DNA from: Enoplosus armatus
Taxonomy: Eukaryota > Chordata > Actinopteri > Centrarchiformes > Enoplosidae
Assembly: GCF_043641665.1 (NCBI RefSeq)
Contig: NC_092203.1
Location: 682,001-746,000 of the forward strand
Length of the DNA stretch: 64,000 nucleotides
Direction: 5' to 3'
Made by a program: the position numbers and the translations under genes. How positions within the stretch are numbered: position 1 is the first letter of the stretch; each line of letters opens with the position of its first letter. The notes beneath the pieces were generated by a model. It was not told the DNA's origin, did not search any database, and saw only the letters and a list, made by a program, of their open reading frames with translations. Shown piece by piece: positions 44,620 through 55,133 of the stretch.

Positions 44620-47395
44620 ACTACCTATCACGTTCTGACTCCGTTCGGGGGGGGGGGGGCACAAGAGGTACCCCTGGCCACCCTTCTGCTGATACATAGA
44701 CTGTTTTCATTCACAACACAAGGCGATGGTGCTTTTAGTCCAAAGGGGCAGCCAAAAATCAACAATAATATAATATTTCCTCCAAAACTATCATATCTCA
44801 ATATTTCACTTTCATTAAGCTTTCAGTGCCAGTTCAAGCAGGAGGACAATTGTCATTCTCTTGCATCATCATCAGTCATTATCCAGTGATATCACTGGGA
44901 TCCAGTCGCGGGCTTTCCCATCATCCAATGATCTTTGCTGTTGACCCGTCTTGTCCCTCGCTCTGCTGTCATTGCCACTTTGCAGCTTTGTCCCACGGCT
45001 CTATGGCTCCCTGAGGGGAATCGTCAATTGTCTGCTATTAATAGGGCTCCACCCCCATAGGACTAACTAATCAATGGGGTCGACGCCGAAGTACTTGATC
45101 AAATAAAGCCTCCGCATTCCCATTAACTTTCCTGACCGAAACGTAATTTATCGATCTTAATGCATGCATTTATGCGCCCATTTGCTGTGGCCGCGACGGT
45201 CGGTCGCCTGTCTGAGCTGTTGCAGCAAGAGGACCCTGGTTCACTGGAACCTACCGTAAAACTACGGTGGGCACTTGTCGCAGGAAAGGAAGGATGAGAC
45301 CAAAACGAACCTGCGACTAGTTTGATAATCCATGAATCATCAACGTTGAAGCCAAACATGACCTTGTTGCTGAATCAGCTAAATGGAATTCTTTTGTGGC
45401 TGAAACAGCACGTCCTATATGACAACGATTTTACCTGAGCTTTACCTTGTATCACTTTAACCCACCCCAGGCTCTTATGGTAGACGCTCTATGATAGTGG
45501 ACAGGAAATGATTACATGAATTGAAGCAAGATCAGAAGTGAAAGAACTGAGATGGATGGATGGATGGCATAGGCAGCTACAAAAGTCGGTGGACCAGAAG
45601 AATTAAATCAGGACCAGGCTAGGCAAGAGGGATATTTCACACCCATGCCACCCTCTACTTAGCCGCACTCCCATTGAAAGTCTTAGTCCAGACCCCTTTG
45701 GAGCATCTGCGGAGCTTACAGATATGACTCCCAATCCCCCCAATGATACACACTTTGATCCTGGGACACCGAAATCCTTTTTGTGCCTTAACAAGATAAT
45801 TAAACATTCCTGACACTCACGAGTGGGAACAGTGTTTTCTCTCTGGTAAGCGCCGCAGCAGGGGGGGTAAAGGAGAAAGCGCCTTGCTCAGCTGCAATAT
45901 GGGATAAGAGATGCAATATCCCCCCCAAATGAGGTCCTCAACCCCTGCATCTCAAATTATGCGGTAATCTGCTCGCTCGATGGCGGCGCTCGGAGGAGGG
46001 AGGGGAAAAAAAAGTAGAAAGAGAGAGAGTGAAAGAGATGAGGAACGACGAGACAAGGTCTCCAGAGTTACGGCTCGTTTTCGGCGCATTCAGAGTCACG
46101 TCAATTGAACGTAATTGCAGTGACCTCCAAGTGTTGAAAGGACGGGCCTGCAATGGCGTTGTGGGATTGCCATTGTGCAATACGTTTCTTTTATTTTCGT
46201 TACAGGGAAACCGATTCCTTTACAACCTCGCAATTCACTGCAGCCCATGCAGAACTGTGTAATCCTGTTAAACATAAAGCACCACAACAGCCCGTCATTT
46301 CAAGAAACATTTTTTTTTTATATTTTTTTTTTATATTCTAGGTTAAGGGGTGGTTTGCATGCACCCTCCACGCCGGATTACTAATTGATCTTGTTTTACA
46401 TTGCAAATGAGTCATTCATATTAGTGTTGGCTCTCGCTCAAAGGGAGGGTGCACTGGTCTTATCCAGCCGCTGCAGGAATTGATTAGCATTGCACAGAGA
46501 GCGAGTCTTGGCACCATCCGACATAACCATGCAAATGCGAATGAATAGCTAATGTATCGTGGGGAGGATGTTTGTTTGTCTCATGTTGGGGATTTCCGTG
46601 GGGAATGCATTTCTAGGACGGCAAACACTGCCGGTCCTCATCTCTTCTACTTCTGGAAGACAAAAAAAAAACAACACACACACACACCTCTCAAGCAGTG
46701 TGTAGCAGCGCAATACAAATGCGAAATGCGTGGCGTTTCGGTGTCTGAGGCGATGGGGTTTTTTGTTTTTTTTGTTTTTTTTTGTTGCTGCTGCGACTCA
46801 TTCGCCCAGGAGTCAATCATGTGCGTGACATCGGCCTCGGCGAGAGACAGGGAGGGAGGCGCATCGTTATGACGACGGCCCCGAGGGCCCCCTCTGGGCG
46901 TCCGTTGCAGATGCAGCTCATTGTTTTCGGGTGGAAACACAAGACTGTGCCGTGCCAGGTCGCGTCCGGACGTCCGGCGCGTGCCAACCCAACCCGAGCT
47001 GCCTGCCTCGTTATCGCATCGCCAGCCTGGCCAGGAGCTCAAAAGGTTGTTGGCGGTGGTCACATCCTGATTTGCGTTGCTCTGGCGTGTGGCTCAGTCA
47101 TTGTGCGACTGATAACATTTGTCACTTGCGTTGCTGAAAGGTAACAATAAGTTCATATTTTCCTTATTGTCAACATGTCTAATGAAAGGACCAACCGTAC
47201 TCTCTGACTCCCTACTCTCAGCTCCGAGCACATTGGTTCCTACTGACAGATGCAAATCTTTAAAGACGCTTCACAAATATGTAGTATTCTTCTTGTCAGC
47301 CAGATACAGAATTACAGGCGTCCAAAAATCTGTGCCCCAAAAAATAAGAAAAAAGAAAAATCTCTTTATCCTTATCTCCTTATCTCCTTATCCTT
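44620..47395. other. Unassigned noncoding DNA
   Basis: No gene recognised. It contains G13 (44,647-44,659), GATG repeats (45,551-45,568) and T-rich runs near 46,310 and 46,760. A plus-strand frame at about 45,618-45,810 (..SLSPDPFGASAELTDMTP..) has coding-like composition but no splice signals or motif. Confidence 0.45.
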
Positions 47396-47399
47396 TCAT

Positions 47400-47690
47400 T
47401 TGTGACAGGAGAATTGCCATTCCTGTCACAGATAAGTTTCCTTGAGAAATGCAGTCGTTTCTCAGCTCCTTTAACCAGGGTGGCGATGTGAGATGACCAT
47501 GACAGGTTCTCTGTGTGTGTGTGTTGGGGGGGGGGGGCACTCGAGCACCAGAGTGGAGGAGGTGTGACTGCCAATCCGAACTGTCCGGGGTGTCTGTTTG
47601 TGAGGAAGTCCAACATCCAGTTCCAGAGTGTAGTACTCAAGCCCCGACTGCTAAATTTTGCTAAATCTAAAGCTCAGCATTCAACACAAT
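47400..47690 (-). mobile_element. L2-like LINE scrap with internal deletion
   Basis: On the minus strand 47,640-47,400 encodes LWNWMLDFLTNRHPGQ, the conserved RT segment usually written L-CNW-LDFLT-RPQ, then jumps to ENLSWSSHIATLVKGAEKRLHFSRKL, normally about 100 residues further on (D-L-W--N---L-KKAQQRLYFLR-L). The RT palm between them is gone. A (TG)n/G12 stretch (47,511-47,537) sits at the junction. Inactive. Confidence 0.7.
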
Positions 47691-47694
47691 CCCC

Positions 47695-48705
47695 CCTGCG
47701 CGAAACTGATCAGCATTCTGATGTAGGGTCCTCCCCCTTCTTCCTGGGGCGATCGCACGGCTTGCAGTGGCATTTTTTTGACAGATCAGAAGATGCCGTG
47801 GGCGGTGATCGGTTCAAGGCCTTGTCATTAGTGAGCTTTAGCTCCTGGCAAGAAGGCAAATAAGAGCAAATGCAAGTACCTATTGCCAAAATGTCGTACT
47901 TTTCCTTTAAAACCACATAAATGGCCCACCTCCAAGCAATGCTGACCCCCCCCCCCCCCCCCCCCCCCCCCCAGTTGACGACCTTTCACCTTAATGTGAA
48001 GCGGTAATACCTCTCTGTTTCTCAACTAAACTTGCTTGTTAAAACACAAGCTGGCGTCTTTCTCGGCCGTCAGACCCACCGTAACTCCCACAGCCTTCCG
48101 CCTTCGTGGGAAACTTGCTTACGTTCACTAACACTGATTAATAGGTCCAAGGCACTTGCACTTATTAACTGACGGATATCCCAATACGTTATTAATACAT
48201 GATCAAGTATAACAATGACAGCGTTTCAACCGCGAGGACCCAGAGGATGGCAGCAATTCACCGACGGTGGACAAAGTGTTTTTATGTCACATCAGGAACA
48301 GCCGGGGTCCGCTGACACTCCACACTCAAGGACGAGGACCTGTTTCTTAGCCCCAGGTTGAGACAGACTGATGATGACTGCTGGGGCTCTGGTCCTTCCT
48401 TGAATACGTGAATTTGGATGACGCCAGAGCCTCTGCATTCATGTCAGGAGCGCCTCAACCAGTCGCTGTCACCTGACGATCGCATCGCATGCGGCTTGTT
48501 GAACTCCCTTTGGTATTGGTCACGGGCCTGAATATCACGGGCCCCATGTTTAAACAGGACTGCTTGTGTCCTTCACCTGTCTGTTGCACTTGATATTTGG
48601 CGGGAAAGAATCTGGCGTGGACAAATTGGGCGCAGTAAATCCGCATATTTTTGAGACACGTTATTTATTATTTACCACTGCACGCACACAGGTGAATAGT
48701 TCATG
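47695..48705. other. Unassigned noncoding DNA with a C27 run
   Basis: No gene recognised. The longest G/C homopolymer of the window, C27, is at 47,946-47,972. No repeat family identified. Confidence 0.45.
47946..47972 (+). repeat. C27 homopolymer
   Basis: Twenty-seven consecutive C, the longest homopolymer seen in the window. Confidence 0.95.
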
Positions 48706-48710
48706 CTCAC

Positions 48711-48797
48711 CATGGATGACTCCCAGAGCAGGTTGTAGATCAGCCACTTTGGAGGGCGTCTCAATGCCAAAATCAATCCAGTGCACCGTGTAGGAGT
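48711..48797 (-). CDS. Candidate internal exon (87 bp) of an unidentified gene
   Basis: On the minus strand TTTTGTTCATTTCTAG provides an acceptor, and the exon then runs from ACTCCTACACGG to GTCATCCATG, followed by the donor GTGAGC (just below 48,711). It is 87 bp, phase 1 at both ends, so a symmetric exon. The only natural frame reads SYTVHWIDFGIETPSKVAD and continues LQPALGVIH. Codon use looks like coding sequence, and the flanks are AT-rich with other-frame stops. I do not recognise the protein. It lies on the same strand as the exon candidate at 55,033-55,113, but that one ends in phase 0, so at least one exon would have to lie between them. Confidence 0.45.
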
Positions 48798-48799
48798 CT

Positions 48800-51700
48800 A
48801 GAAATGAACAAAATGCGAATCTCAAATTAAGACAAATCTCCACGAAGGGTGAGTCTAAAGTATTGTATAGACTAAGATGAGGACTCACTGGTTGGTTTTG
48901 GCAAATGCACATCCGGTTCACTTCCCCACCTCAGATAAAGTTGCTTAGACCAATGCTTCGTTTATAAAAGGCGTGTTATGACACATCAAAAAAATGGCGG
49001 CTCCTGCGATTCGGATATTGCACTTGGCCACGTTGCGATTTCGCCCAGCACCAGCACCAAACAGCAGACAGACGCAGTTAAAGACCTTTCTCAGGAGTCG
49101 GTTTGGCTGAGAGTGGCGCTCCTCCCTAGGCTGAAAACGGCCAAAACGTCTGCTATTTAATTTTGAAAGGCCACGATGTGTCCGTGTTGTGTTTCGCAGC
49201 TTGTTTGTTGCTAATAATTCGTTTAAACGTTTGGTTCGTTGTTTTTTGTTTTTTTTACAAAAGTCGATGTAACTGCAGGGAGTTAGGATGTTGATTTGAC
49301 CTCATGATCGCGAGCTGCTGTGTTACGCAGTAGCGAATCGCCAAACTCATGCGTGCCCCAGTAACCAATTAATTGCTGAATCTGGAATCCAATTCAAGTG
49401 ACTTTACTGGTGAACTCAGAGGCGTCTTGAAAGCGCAAGTGCAATCGCACTCTCGGAGTAGGGTTGGAGATCCTCTGTCGTGTCTAAAACCTCAAAAAAC
49501 CACTGAAATTTCCCAAAACCCACGTTTTCTTTTAAGGACAAAGAATCGTGTGCATACTTAGTCTTTCGCCTGTGTATGGAGTCTTTAGTGCAGTGAGCAG
49601 TGATAGAGTTTGAGGTTTTTAAGAAGGCTTTCTGACTTCCTGGACCTGGACTTCCTGGACTTCCTGGACCTTTTCTCCTCTGTGGCAGAGCGCGCTCGCC
49701 TTTAGCCGGGACCAACAAAGTGAACTTAGAGTAGCTGTTGTTTGCAAGTTTACTTTAGTTTATCCCTCAAGTGTTGCCTTCCGCTGGCTTTGGCGTAAAT
49801 TGAATAAGGTGTAAAGTAGGTTGTGGTGCTGATATATTAGACTTTCATTAAAAATGGGATCAGGTTCATTACTCCTGGTTTCAGTCGGCCCCCGTCAGTG
49901 CGGCTCATTTAATCATCCCTTTTACATTGATGATTAAAGTCTGAGAAATAAGCCTCTGTTTTTCATTAGGACAGGATTAAAGCCCCCGCGACAGGTCATT
50001 TAACAAGCTTTTACATGTTTTTGAAGACGCGTTCACAATCCTCACAGACCCCCGATATATATTGCCACAATGCCACAAAAAATAACAATCACCCTGGTGT
50101 ACTTGTGCCTGTTCCACAAAGCCTGCCTTCATTTCTTGCTACTCTTCGAACTTTCGGAGTCTCAAAGTAAAAACAATGAGTCATCTACATAGTCTTGAAT
50201 ATCAAAGGCAAAACCAAAACCCCCACATAACACATAAAGTGGAATTTATAAAAAACGGAATGTGTGGTGAGAACGTGAGCACTTCCCACACACTTTAGAC
50301 AGGAGTACACTGGAATTGTCATCGGGGTGGGGGGGGGGGGGGCAAATTTCTTGGTAATCTGGCCACTTTTTTTGTTGCCACTTGGCGCTGCACGCGAGTA
50401 TTTTGCTGACACTCGCTGAAGGATTTGGATTTGGTGGGCTAACTTGGCTCGTGGCACGAAAACTAGTGAGTCGACAACCTCGCTCATGCAGCCAAACATT
50501 GAGCAAGTTCAGCAACACAAGACGGAACAAGCCGGCTACTGTTACTTACAGGTCCGACGGCAAGAAGCTCAGCTTGCCGCCTCTCCTGCAGCCTTATATT
50601 CCGCGACGCTCTCGCCGATGGCTAAGAGAAACCCAGGCCCAGATTTACTCGATTTACCCGAGAGCCTTCCTTTTTCTCTTAGCTCCTTCAGCGTCCTCTT
50701 CACCTCTGCCATGATGTCCGTACTAAAAAATACAGAGCTAGGCCCTATGCACTTCTTGCGGGAGATCGAACCCACTCAACCAGCAGGAAGAGGCGTTTCA
50801 GGGCACAGCGAGGGAATGAAAGAGCCACCATCCTCCCTATTACAAGTCACTGTACCATCTAAATGATTTTAGTTACATAACGTGTGCTGTAATAGGGTTT
50901 AACACCTGTGTGCCTGTGCTGGAGACTAAAGTCTCCCTGTGTTCAGCTCTCAGTACGTTTGCAGCTTCTAACCAAATCCCCGTGGTTTCAGCTGCATTGA
51001 GTTACAAAGCCAACATTTCTTGATGCTGCTGCTGCTGCTTCGCATTAAAAGCTCACCACTTTGTGATCAAGTGGGAGGCCATTACAGGAAATGAGTTTGT
51101 AATAAAAATAAAACACCAAATATATATCTATATTTTTTTTTTAAATGAAGAAAATGCGACAACGAACCACACTAGTGACGTGTGTGAATACTTTTTATGT
51201 CGAGTCTAGTCGAGCCAACTCCCAGTGCTCTACTGTCCGGATGCATTTCACAGCGAGTAGTTTGGATAACTATGCAGCAGTTTTCCTTGTACAGCGACTC
51301 AACTCCGACCTCTGAATCAGCACCACTGAAAAGCAGCTTCGAAAAACGCATTATCATTCCGCCCCGGATCCCGTATTTGAAGAAAAGTTCACTGGAGGAC
51401 TTTATGTTTGTTGTTATTTAATCTCTCGCTCTCCGCCTTTTGTTTGCTCCGGTACACGCCGCGCTCCTCTGCGACTCGTACTCGCGAAACACAATGTAGC
51501 GAGGGCATGCATTTCGCTGCAGCTACAGGTGCGAAATGTCGAAACTTGATTTAGGTACCTCATGAGCTGTGAAAACAATAGCCCCCAAAATGTCACAAGT
51601 AATCCAGCAATCTGATGGCCTCTCATGCCTGGCTGCCCAGGGGGCCTCTGTCACCACTGATTCTGTTTCGCACATTTGAATGCTGAATCACAAATTAGCC

Positions 51701-52318
51701 CACAGATGGACATATATACACACACCACTGAAAGCATAAATCCTCCGAAATACGCATTTCTGTCTCTTGCATCTTGCTGACAGAGACCAGTGTGTGTGTG
51801 ATCGCGTGAAAGCTCAACCGTTTCCCCCTCACTGCGATTGCTTGTTCCCGTTTTCTGCTTTCCACCTCTTGTGTTCTCTCCGGTGTGCAACACCGGTGAA
51901 CCAGCGGGAGGCCGGCTCCGGCAGGGGAGGCTGCGTGTCACGCTGCAGTGACAGTGATCACCGAGGCATCATAGGCGTCATCAACAGCAGGATGTACTTT
52001 GAAGTAATAGGGTAATATACCGTAATCCGCAGCCCGTTCCCTGGGGTGGTGACATGTTGACAGCTCTGGCATACACAAATGGAGTGGTTTCATGTGATAG
52101 ACATCACTGTAACCATCTACCTTTATCCAGCCCGCTAAAAACTACAACTAAAAAAAAAAAAAAATCTGCACTAATCATTAGGTATCATTAGACTGCCCTT
52201 AATTCAGTGCGATATGCAAAACGAGCAGGTCAACAAACCGAGTTTGAGGGTGGCGCCAACTGTTGCCCAATAGGTTTGAAACTTCGGACGCTGGCTTGCA
52301 GCTGAAATCAGCTCAGAG
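48800..52318. other. Unassigned, possibly intronic DNA
   Basis: No gene recognised. It includes AAAAATGGCGGCTCC (near 48,989-49,003) with a 38-codon frame, CTTCCTGGAC tandem units (49,638-49,672), G13 (50,330-50,342), overlapping short ORFs at 50,444-50,866 (plus) and 50,569-50,712 (minus), and T/A runs. If the two minus-strand exon candidates belong to one gene, this is intronic. Confidence 0.4.
50569..50712 (-). other. 47-codon ORF with good Kozak context
   Basis: The ATG at 50,710-50,712 sits in GACATCATGG, a favourable start context. The frame begins MAEVKRTLKELREKGRLSG, continues Lys/Glu-rich, and ends at TGA (50,569-50,571). About 20 bp beyond the stop (minus sense) is CCT|GTAAGTAA, a strong donor-like sequence. 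It could be an untranslated first exon with an upstream ORF, a repeat scrap, or chance. I do not recognise the peptide. Confidence 0.15.
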
Positions 52319-52321
52319 CAG

Positions 52322-54180
52322 AGTATACTTTATTGTCCCCGAGGGGAAATGCTTCTTGGACACAGTGCTCTACAGTCCGTTGTTTCACATAAAGTGCGTG
52401 AAACGATGCTAGACATTTGCTTCAGGACATAAAAGGCCACATTTAGGAAGAAACTGCAAGACTTAAAGTGCTTTAGTGCTTGTGTATTTATTGCACATTG
52501 CTCTGTTGCATTGAGAATTAGCATTAGACTTAGGCAGCTTGACGGAGGCTGGATGGACGGACGACAGTCTTCAAGCGGTTTTGATTTGCGCCTCCAGCCC
52601 ACGGAGTCTACCGCAATGGTGTTCGTTGCTTGTTTCGCGACCACCTGCTTTGTACAGAATCTGTACGGGCTCGTGTGCTCTTTCTTCCCCATTACCTTTG
52701 TGGCTGTTTTGCGCGCGCCGGCAAGCTTGCCTTTCGGTTGCATGGCTGTTATGTCGCCAAAAAACCCCGTAGCAGTGCCGTATCTAATGACGCGTTCTAG
52801 GATTGCCCGGTAGAACATCAGCGTGACCTGGCTTCTCACTCCGTACAGCATCAATCGCCTCGGAAAGTAAAAGTCCCTGCGGCAGTCTGTCGCACGGGTT
52901 TATCAATGTGTGTTTTCCAGCATAGAACGTTGTCTAGATCCCAGTGTGTGTTCTAAACTTGATGATGCTCTTCTACAGCTCCACGGTGTCAGCCGTCACC
53001 TTCTCTCTGTTATTACTTGGCTTGGTCATCTCCGAAGAGGCGCCAAGAACAGGTTGCGACGCGCACTTAAAGTGGCCATCTGTGTTTTTTTAAACAGCCT
53101 GATCCATGTCACGTCTTCCGGAAGAGAGCAACTCCCAAACCCTCGAGAGACTTGAGACTTGAGAATTTGAGGTCCTACCCTTCCAGACGGAGAATTCGAC
53201 TACCAAATGCCGGGTCAAACAGGTTGAATGATTGATGATTTTATTTCACAGGCCATCAAGCTGTTAAATGCTCATGATAATCCAGCTGATGAATAGTTTC
53301 CCATGTGTCTACTGGGGGCTGATGATGAGTTTAGCGATGGCTAAACATACTCTGTAGATTGTCACTTCGTGCATTTTATATTTTTTGAACCTGAGTCCGT
53401 GTGCCTGTGTCTCTGTGTGTTCTATTTTTTCTTTTCTTTTTTTTACCTGGCTGCATGACAAATTTCCCCTCTGGGACAATAACGTTGAAGTTGAAGTACG
53501 AGGACACCCCGGATGATTGTCTGTTTTTTGTTTTTTTGATGACCACTGTCTCATGGTCAATCACTTGCCTTGGTTCAAGGACCATCTCCTGTATTTTGGT
53601 GACATTTCGAATGAGATGGCTGGCGTCACACCACTTGATGAAGGTGTCTGTCTCATCGTGGCACACAGAGGGGTCCGTGTCCCCCGTCATCAGAAAATGT
53701 CATGATATAATCACTGGGATTTACTTTCCTGCAGTCATTAGTGTACAATGTAAAGAGTAAAGGGTGATGCCGCACAACCTTGTGGGACCCTGTAGTGCTG
53801 TGTTTGGTCTCTGATAGCATCCCATTGACCTTCACTTGCTGTGTCCTAGTAGTTAAAAAAAAGAACACCCATGTCCTTCAGCTTCTTTAAAAGCTGGGCT
53901 GCGTTGACATTGACAAAATGGCTTTGGCTCAACCCCCTTCTTGAGCAGGCACACAAATCAAACAATACGTATACAAATTTCTCAAAACATTTCATGACAA
54001 ATCGAGGCACTGGTGTTGATGTGAGACTGACTTCTGCCACAAAGCTGGTGGCAGTATGAGTGTCTGAGGGCCGTTGGAATATGGGACACCACGCTGATGC
54101 CAGTTCATCTGCACAGCTTTTGTGCAGGAACTTTAGTAAAATATGGTTTATTGTTAAGATAGATGGTAGCCTCATCACGC
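52322..54180 (-). mobile_element. L2/Rex-like LINE, minus strand, interrupted
   Basis: Reading the minus strand from 54,180, successive frames encode VMKCFEKFV (RT start), NVNAAQLLKKLKDMGV, then VNGMLSETKHSTTGS and PLLFTLYTNDCR (the palm region before YADD), DETDTFIKWCDASHLIRNVTK, and QEMVLEPRQV, ending near 53,510. The frame resumes at about 52,880 with RRLMLYGVRSQVTLMFYRAIL, then VIRYGTATGFFGDI and the C-terminal tail to about 52,600. The 3' UTR ends TTTCCCCTCGGGGACAATAAAGTATAC at 52,322. The YADD box is replaced by FSDDG in a broken frame and stops are present. The gap 52,905-53,508 is filled by another LINE. It copied itself by target-primed reverse transcription when active. Confidence 0.8.
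52905..53508 (+). mobile_element. L2-like LINE 3' end inserted into another LINE
   Basis: On the plus strand the frame reads ITWLGHLRRGAKNRLRRALKVA (typically W-GNL--KDRNKL-RIVK-A), then in another frame RRRIRLPNA.SNRLN and ISQAIKLLNAHD, the usual C-terminus of L2-like ORF2. A 3' UTR follows, ending GACAAATTTCCCCTCTGGGACAATAACGTTGAAGTTGAAGT at about 53,506. Both edges abut sequence of the minus-strand LINE, so this 5'-truncated copy landed inside it. I could not identify a target duplication, so edges are accurate only to about 15 bp. Confidence 0.7.
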
Positions 54181-55030
54181 TCTAGTGCATGGAATATGAA
54201 CCAATCTGTACACACTAAACACCCCCTTAGTGTCTCGGTTGAATCGTCTGTCCACAACCGGTTTATTCGAGGGGGTTAGCTATATCGTATTATCATCTTT
54301 TACTGGAGTGGTCAGCTCACACAAGTGAGTAACCATCTGGGGTCGAGTACGTCTCAGTTAACGCCATCAGATTAAATTCCCCAAGTTCGAAGCAGCTCCT
54401 TTTGGTGACGTGAAGCTTGCCCAACTTAGGTGTCGGCCACAGCAGCGGTTTACTGGTTGGCCGGCGGCGATGCTCCCGGACACCATCGACGCCACTGTTC
54501 GAGACTGCCAGCGGTTGCTGCCGGATTTAAGGTGGCCGAGCCCTTGATGTGGCAAAGCTTGCCAGCTCTGGACAGACAATGCAGACACAGGCGCAAAGCA
54601 CTTTTAAGAGCCTATTGCCGACTAATTTAAAGAAGTGGGGGGGGGAGAGAAAACAGTAGCAACAGTGACACAAACTTGTTCAAACCCGCCAGGATTGTGT
54701 CGACTAGGGATTTGCAGAATTTCATGGATGTCTTGACCCTAACCCCATCAAACTCATCAGTGACCTCTTGTGTTTCGTCATAGGATAGTTGATAATATCG
54801 CTTTGCATCAATATGTATTGATTTTCAGTTAACCCTCCACTTCCCCATTTTTCGAGTGACTAGCAAAAGTTACCATTTATTGTTGTCTCAACTGACACGG
54901 TCGCCTTGAGATAACCGTTCCGCTACATCTAACGAGGCCACCTTTGTTGGCGGTAAAAGGCATTAAGCTTTAAAGAAAATGCTTGCCGTCATTGGATTTA
55001 GGATCACAATGGGAATGTAAAATATCCCTC
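54181..55030. other. Unassigned DNA
   Basis: No gene recognised. Overlapping ORFs near 54,367-54,630 on both strands have no motif; they might be the 5' part of the adjacent LINE but show no conserved residues. Confidence 0.4.
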
Positions 55031-55032
55031 AC

Positions 55033-55113
55033 ATTGGGGATCTCGAATTCCACGCCGAGGTTCCTGATAGCGCCCTCATCCTTGTCCTTCATGATCTTCA
55101 GGATCCTCCCCCA
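55033..55113 (-). CDS. Candidate internal exon (81 bp) of an unidentified gene
   Basis: On the minus strand a strong acceptor, CTCTTTCTTTCTTTCTTTCAG, is followed by TGGGGGAGGATCCTG... and the exon ends ATCCCCAAT before the donor GTGAGGG. It is 81 bp, phase 0 at both ends. Only one frame is open: WGRILKIM, then KDKDEGAIRNLGVEFEIPN. Nearly every third codon base is G or C (AAG, ATC, GAC, CTC, GGC, GTG), as in conserved fish exons, unlike the surrounding AT-rich DNA. The other two frames contain stops. I do not recognise the protein. The acceptor's pyrimidine tract is the complement of the (GAAA)n run at 55,115-55,133. Confidence 0.55.
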
Positions 55114-55114
55114 C

Positions 55115-55133
55115 TGAAAGAAAGAAAGAAAGA
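55115..55133 (+). repeat. (GAAA)n run, also the polypyrimidine tract of a candidate acceptor
   Basis: GAAAGAAAGAAAGAAAGAG on the plus strand reads CTCTTTCTTTCTTTCTTTC on the minus strand, directly before the AG of the exon candidate at 55,033-55,113. Confidence 0.85.

Noticed and set aside
45618..45810. Plus frame reading ..SLSPDPFGASAELTDMTP..
   Set aside because: Coding-like composition, but no start, no acceptor or donor, and no family recognised.
48989..49108. AAAAATGGCGGCTCC and a 38-codon frame as a possible promoter and first exon
   Set aside because: No donor, CpG island or supporting neighbour. A short frame from a YY1-like ATG is common by chance.
49638..49672. Collagen-like GLPG repeats (CTTCCTGGAC units)
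   Set aside because: Glycine spacing is not consistently every third residue, and the run is only about 35 bp; a short tandem repeat explains it.
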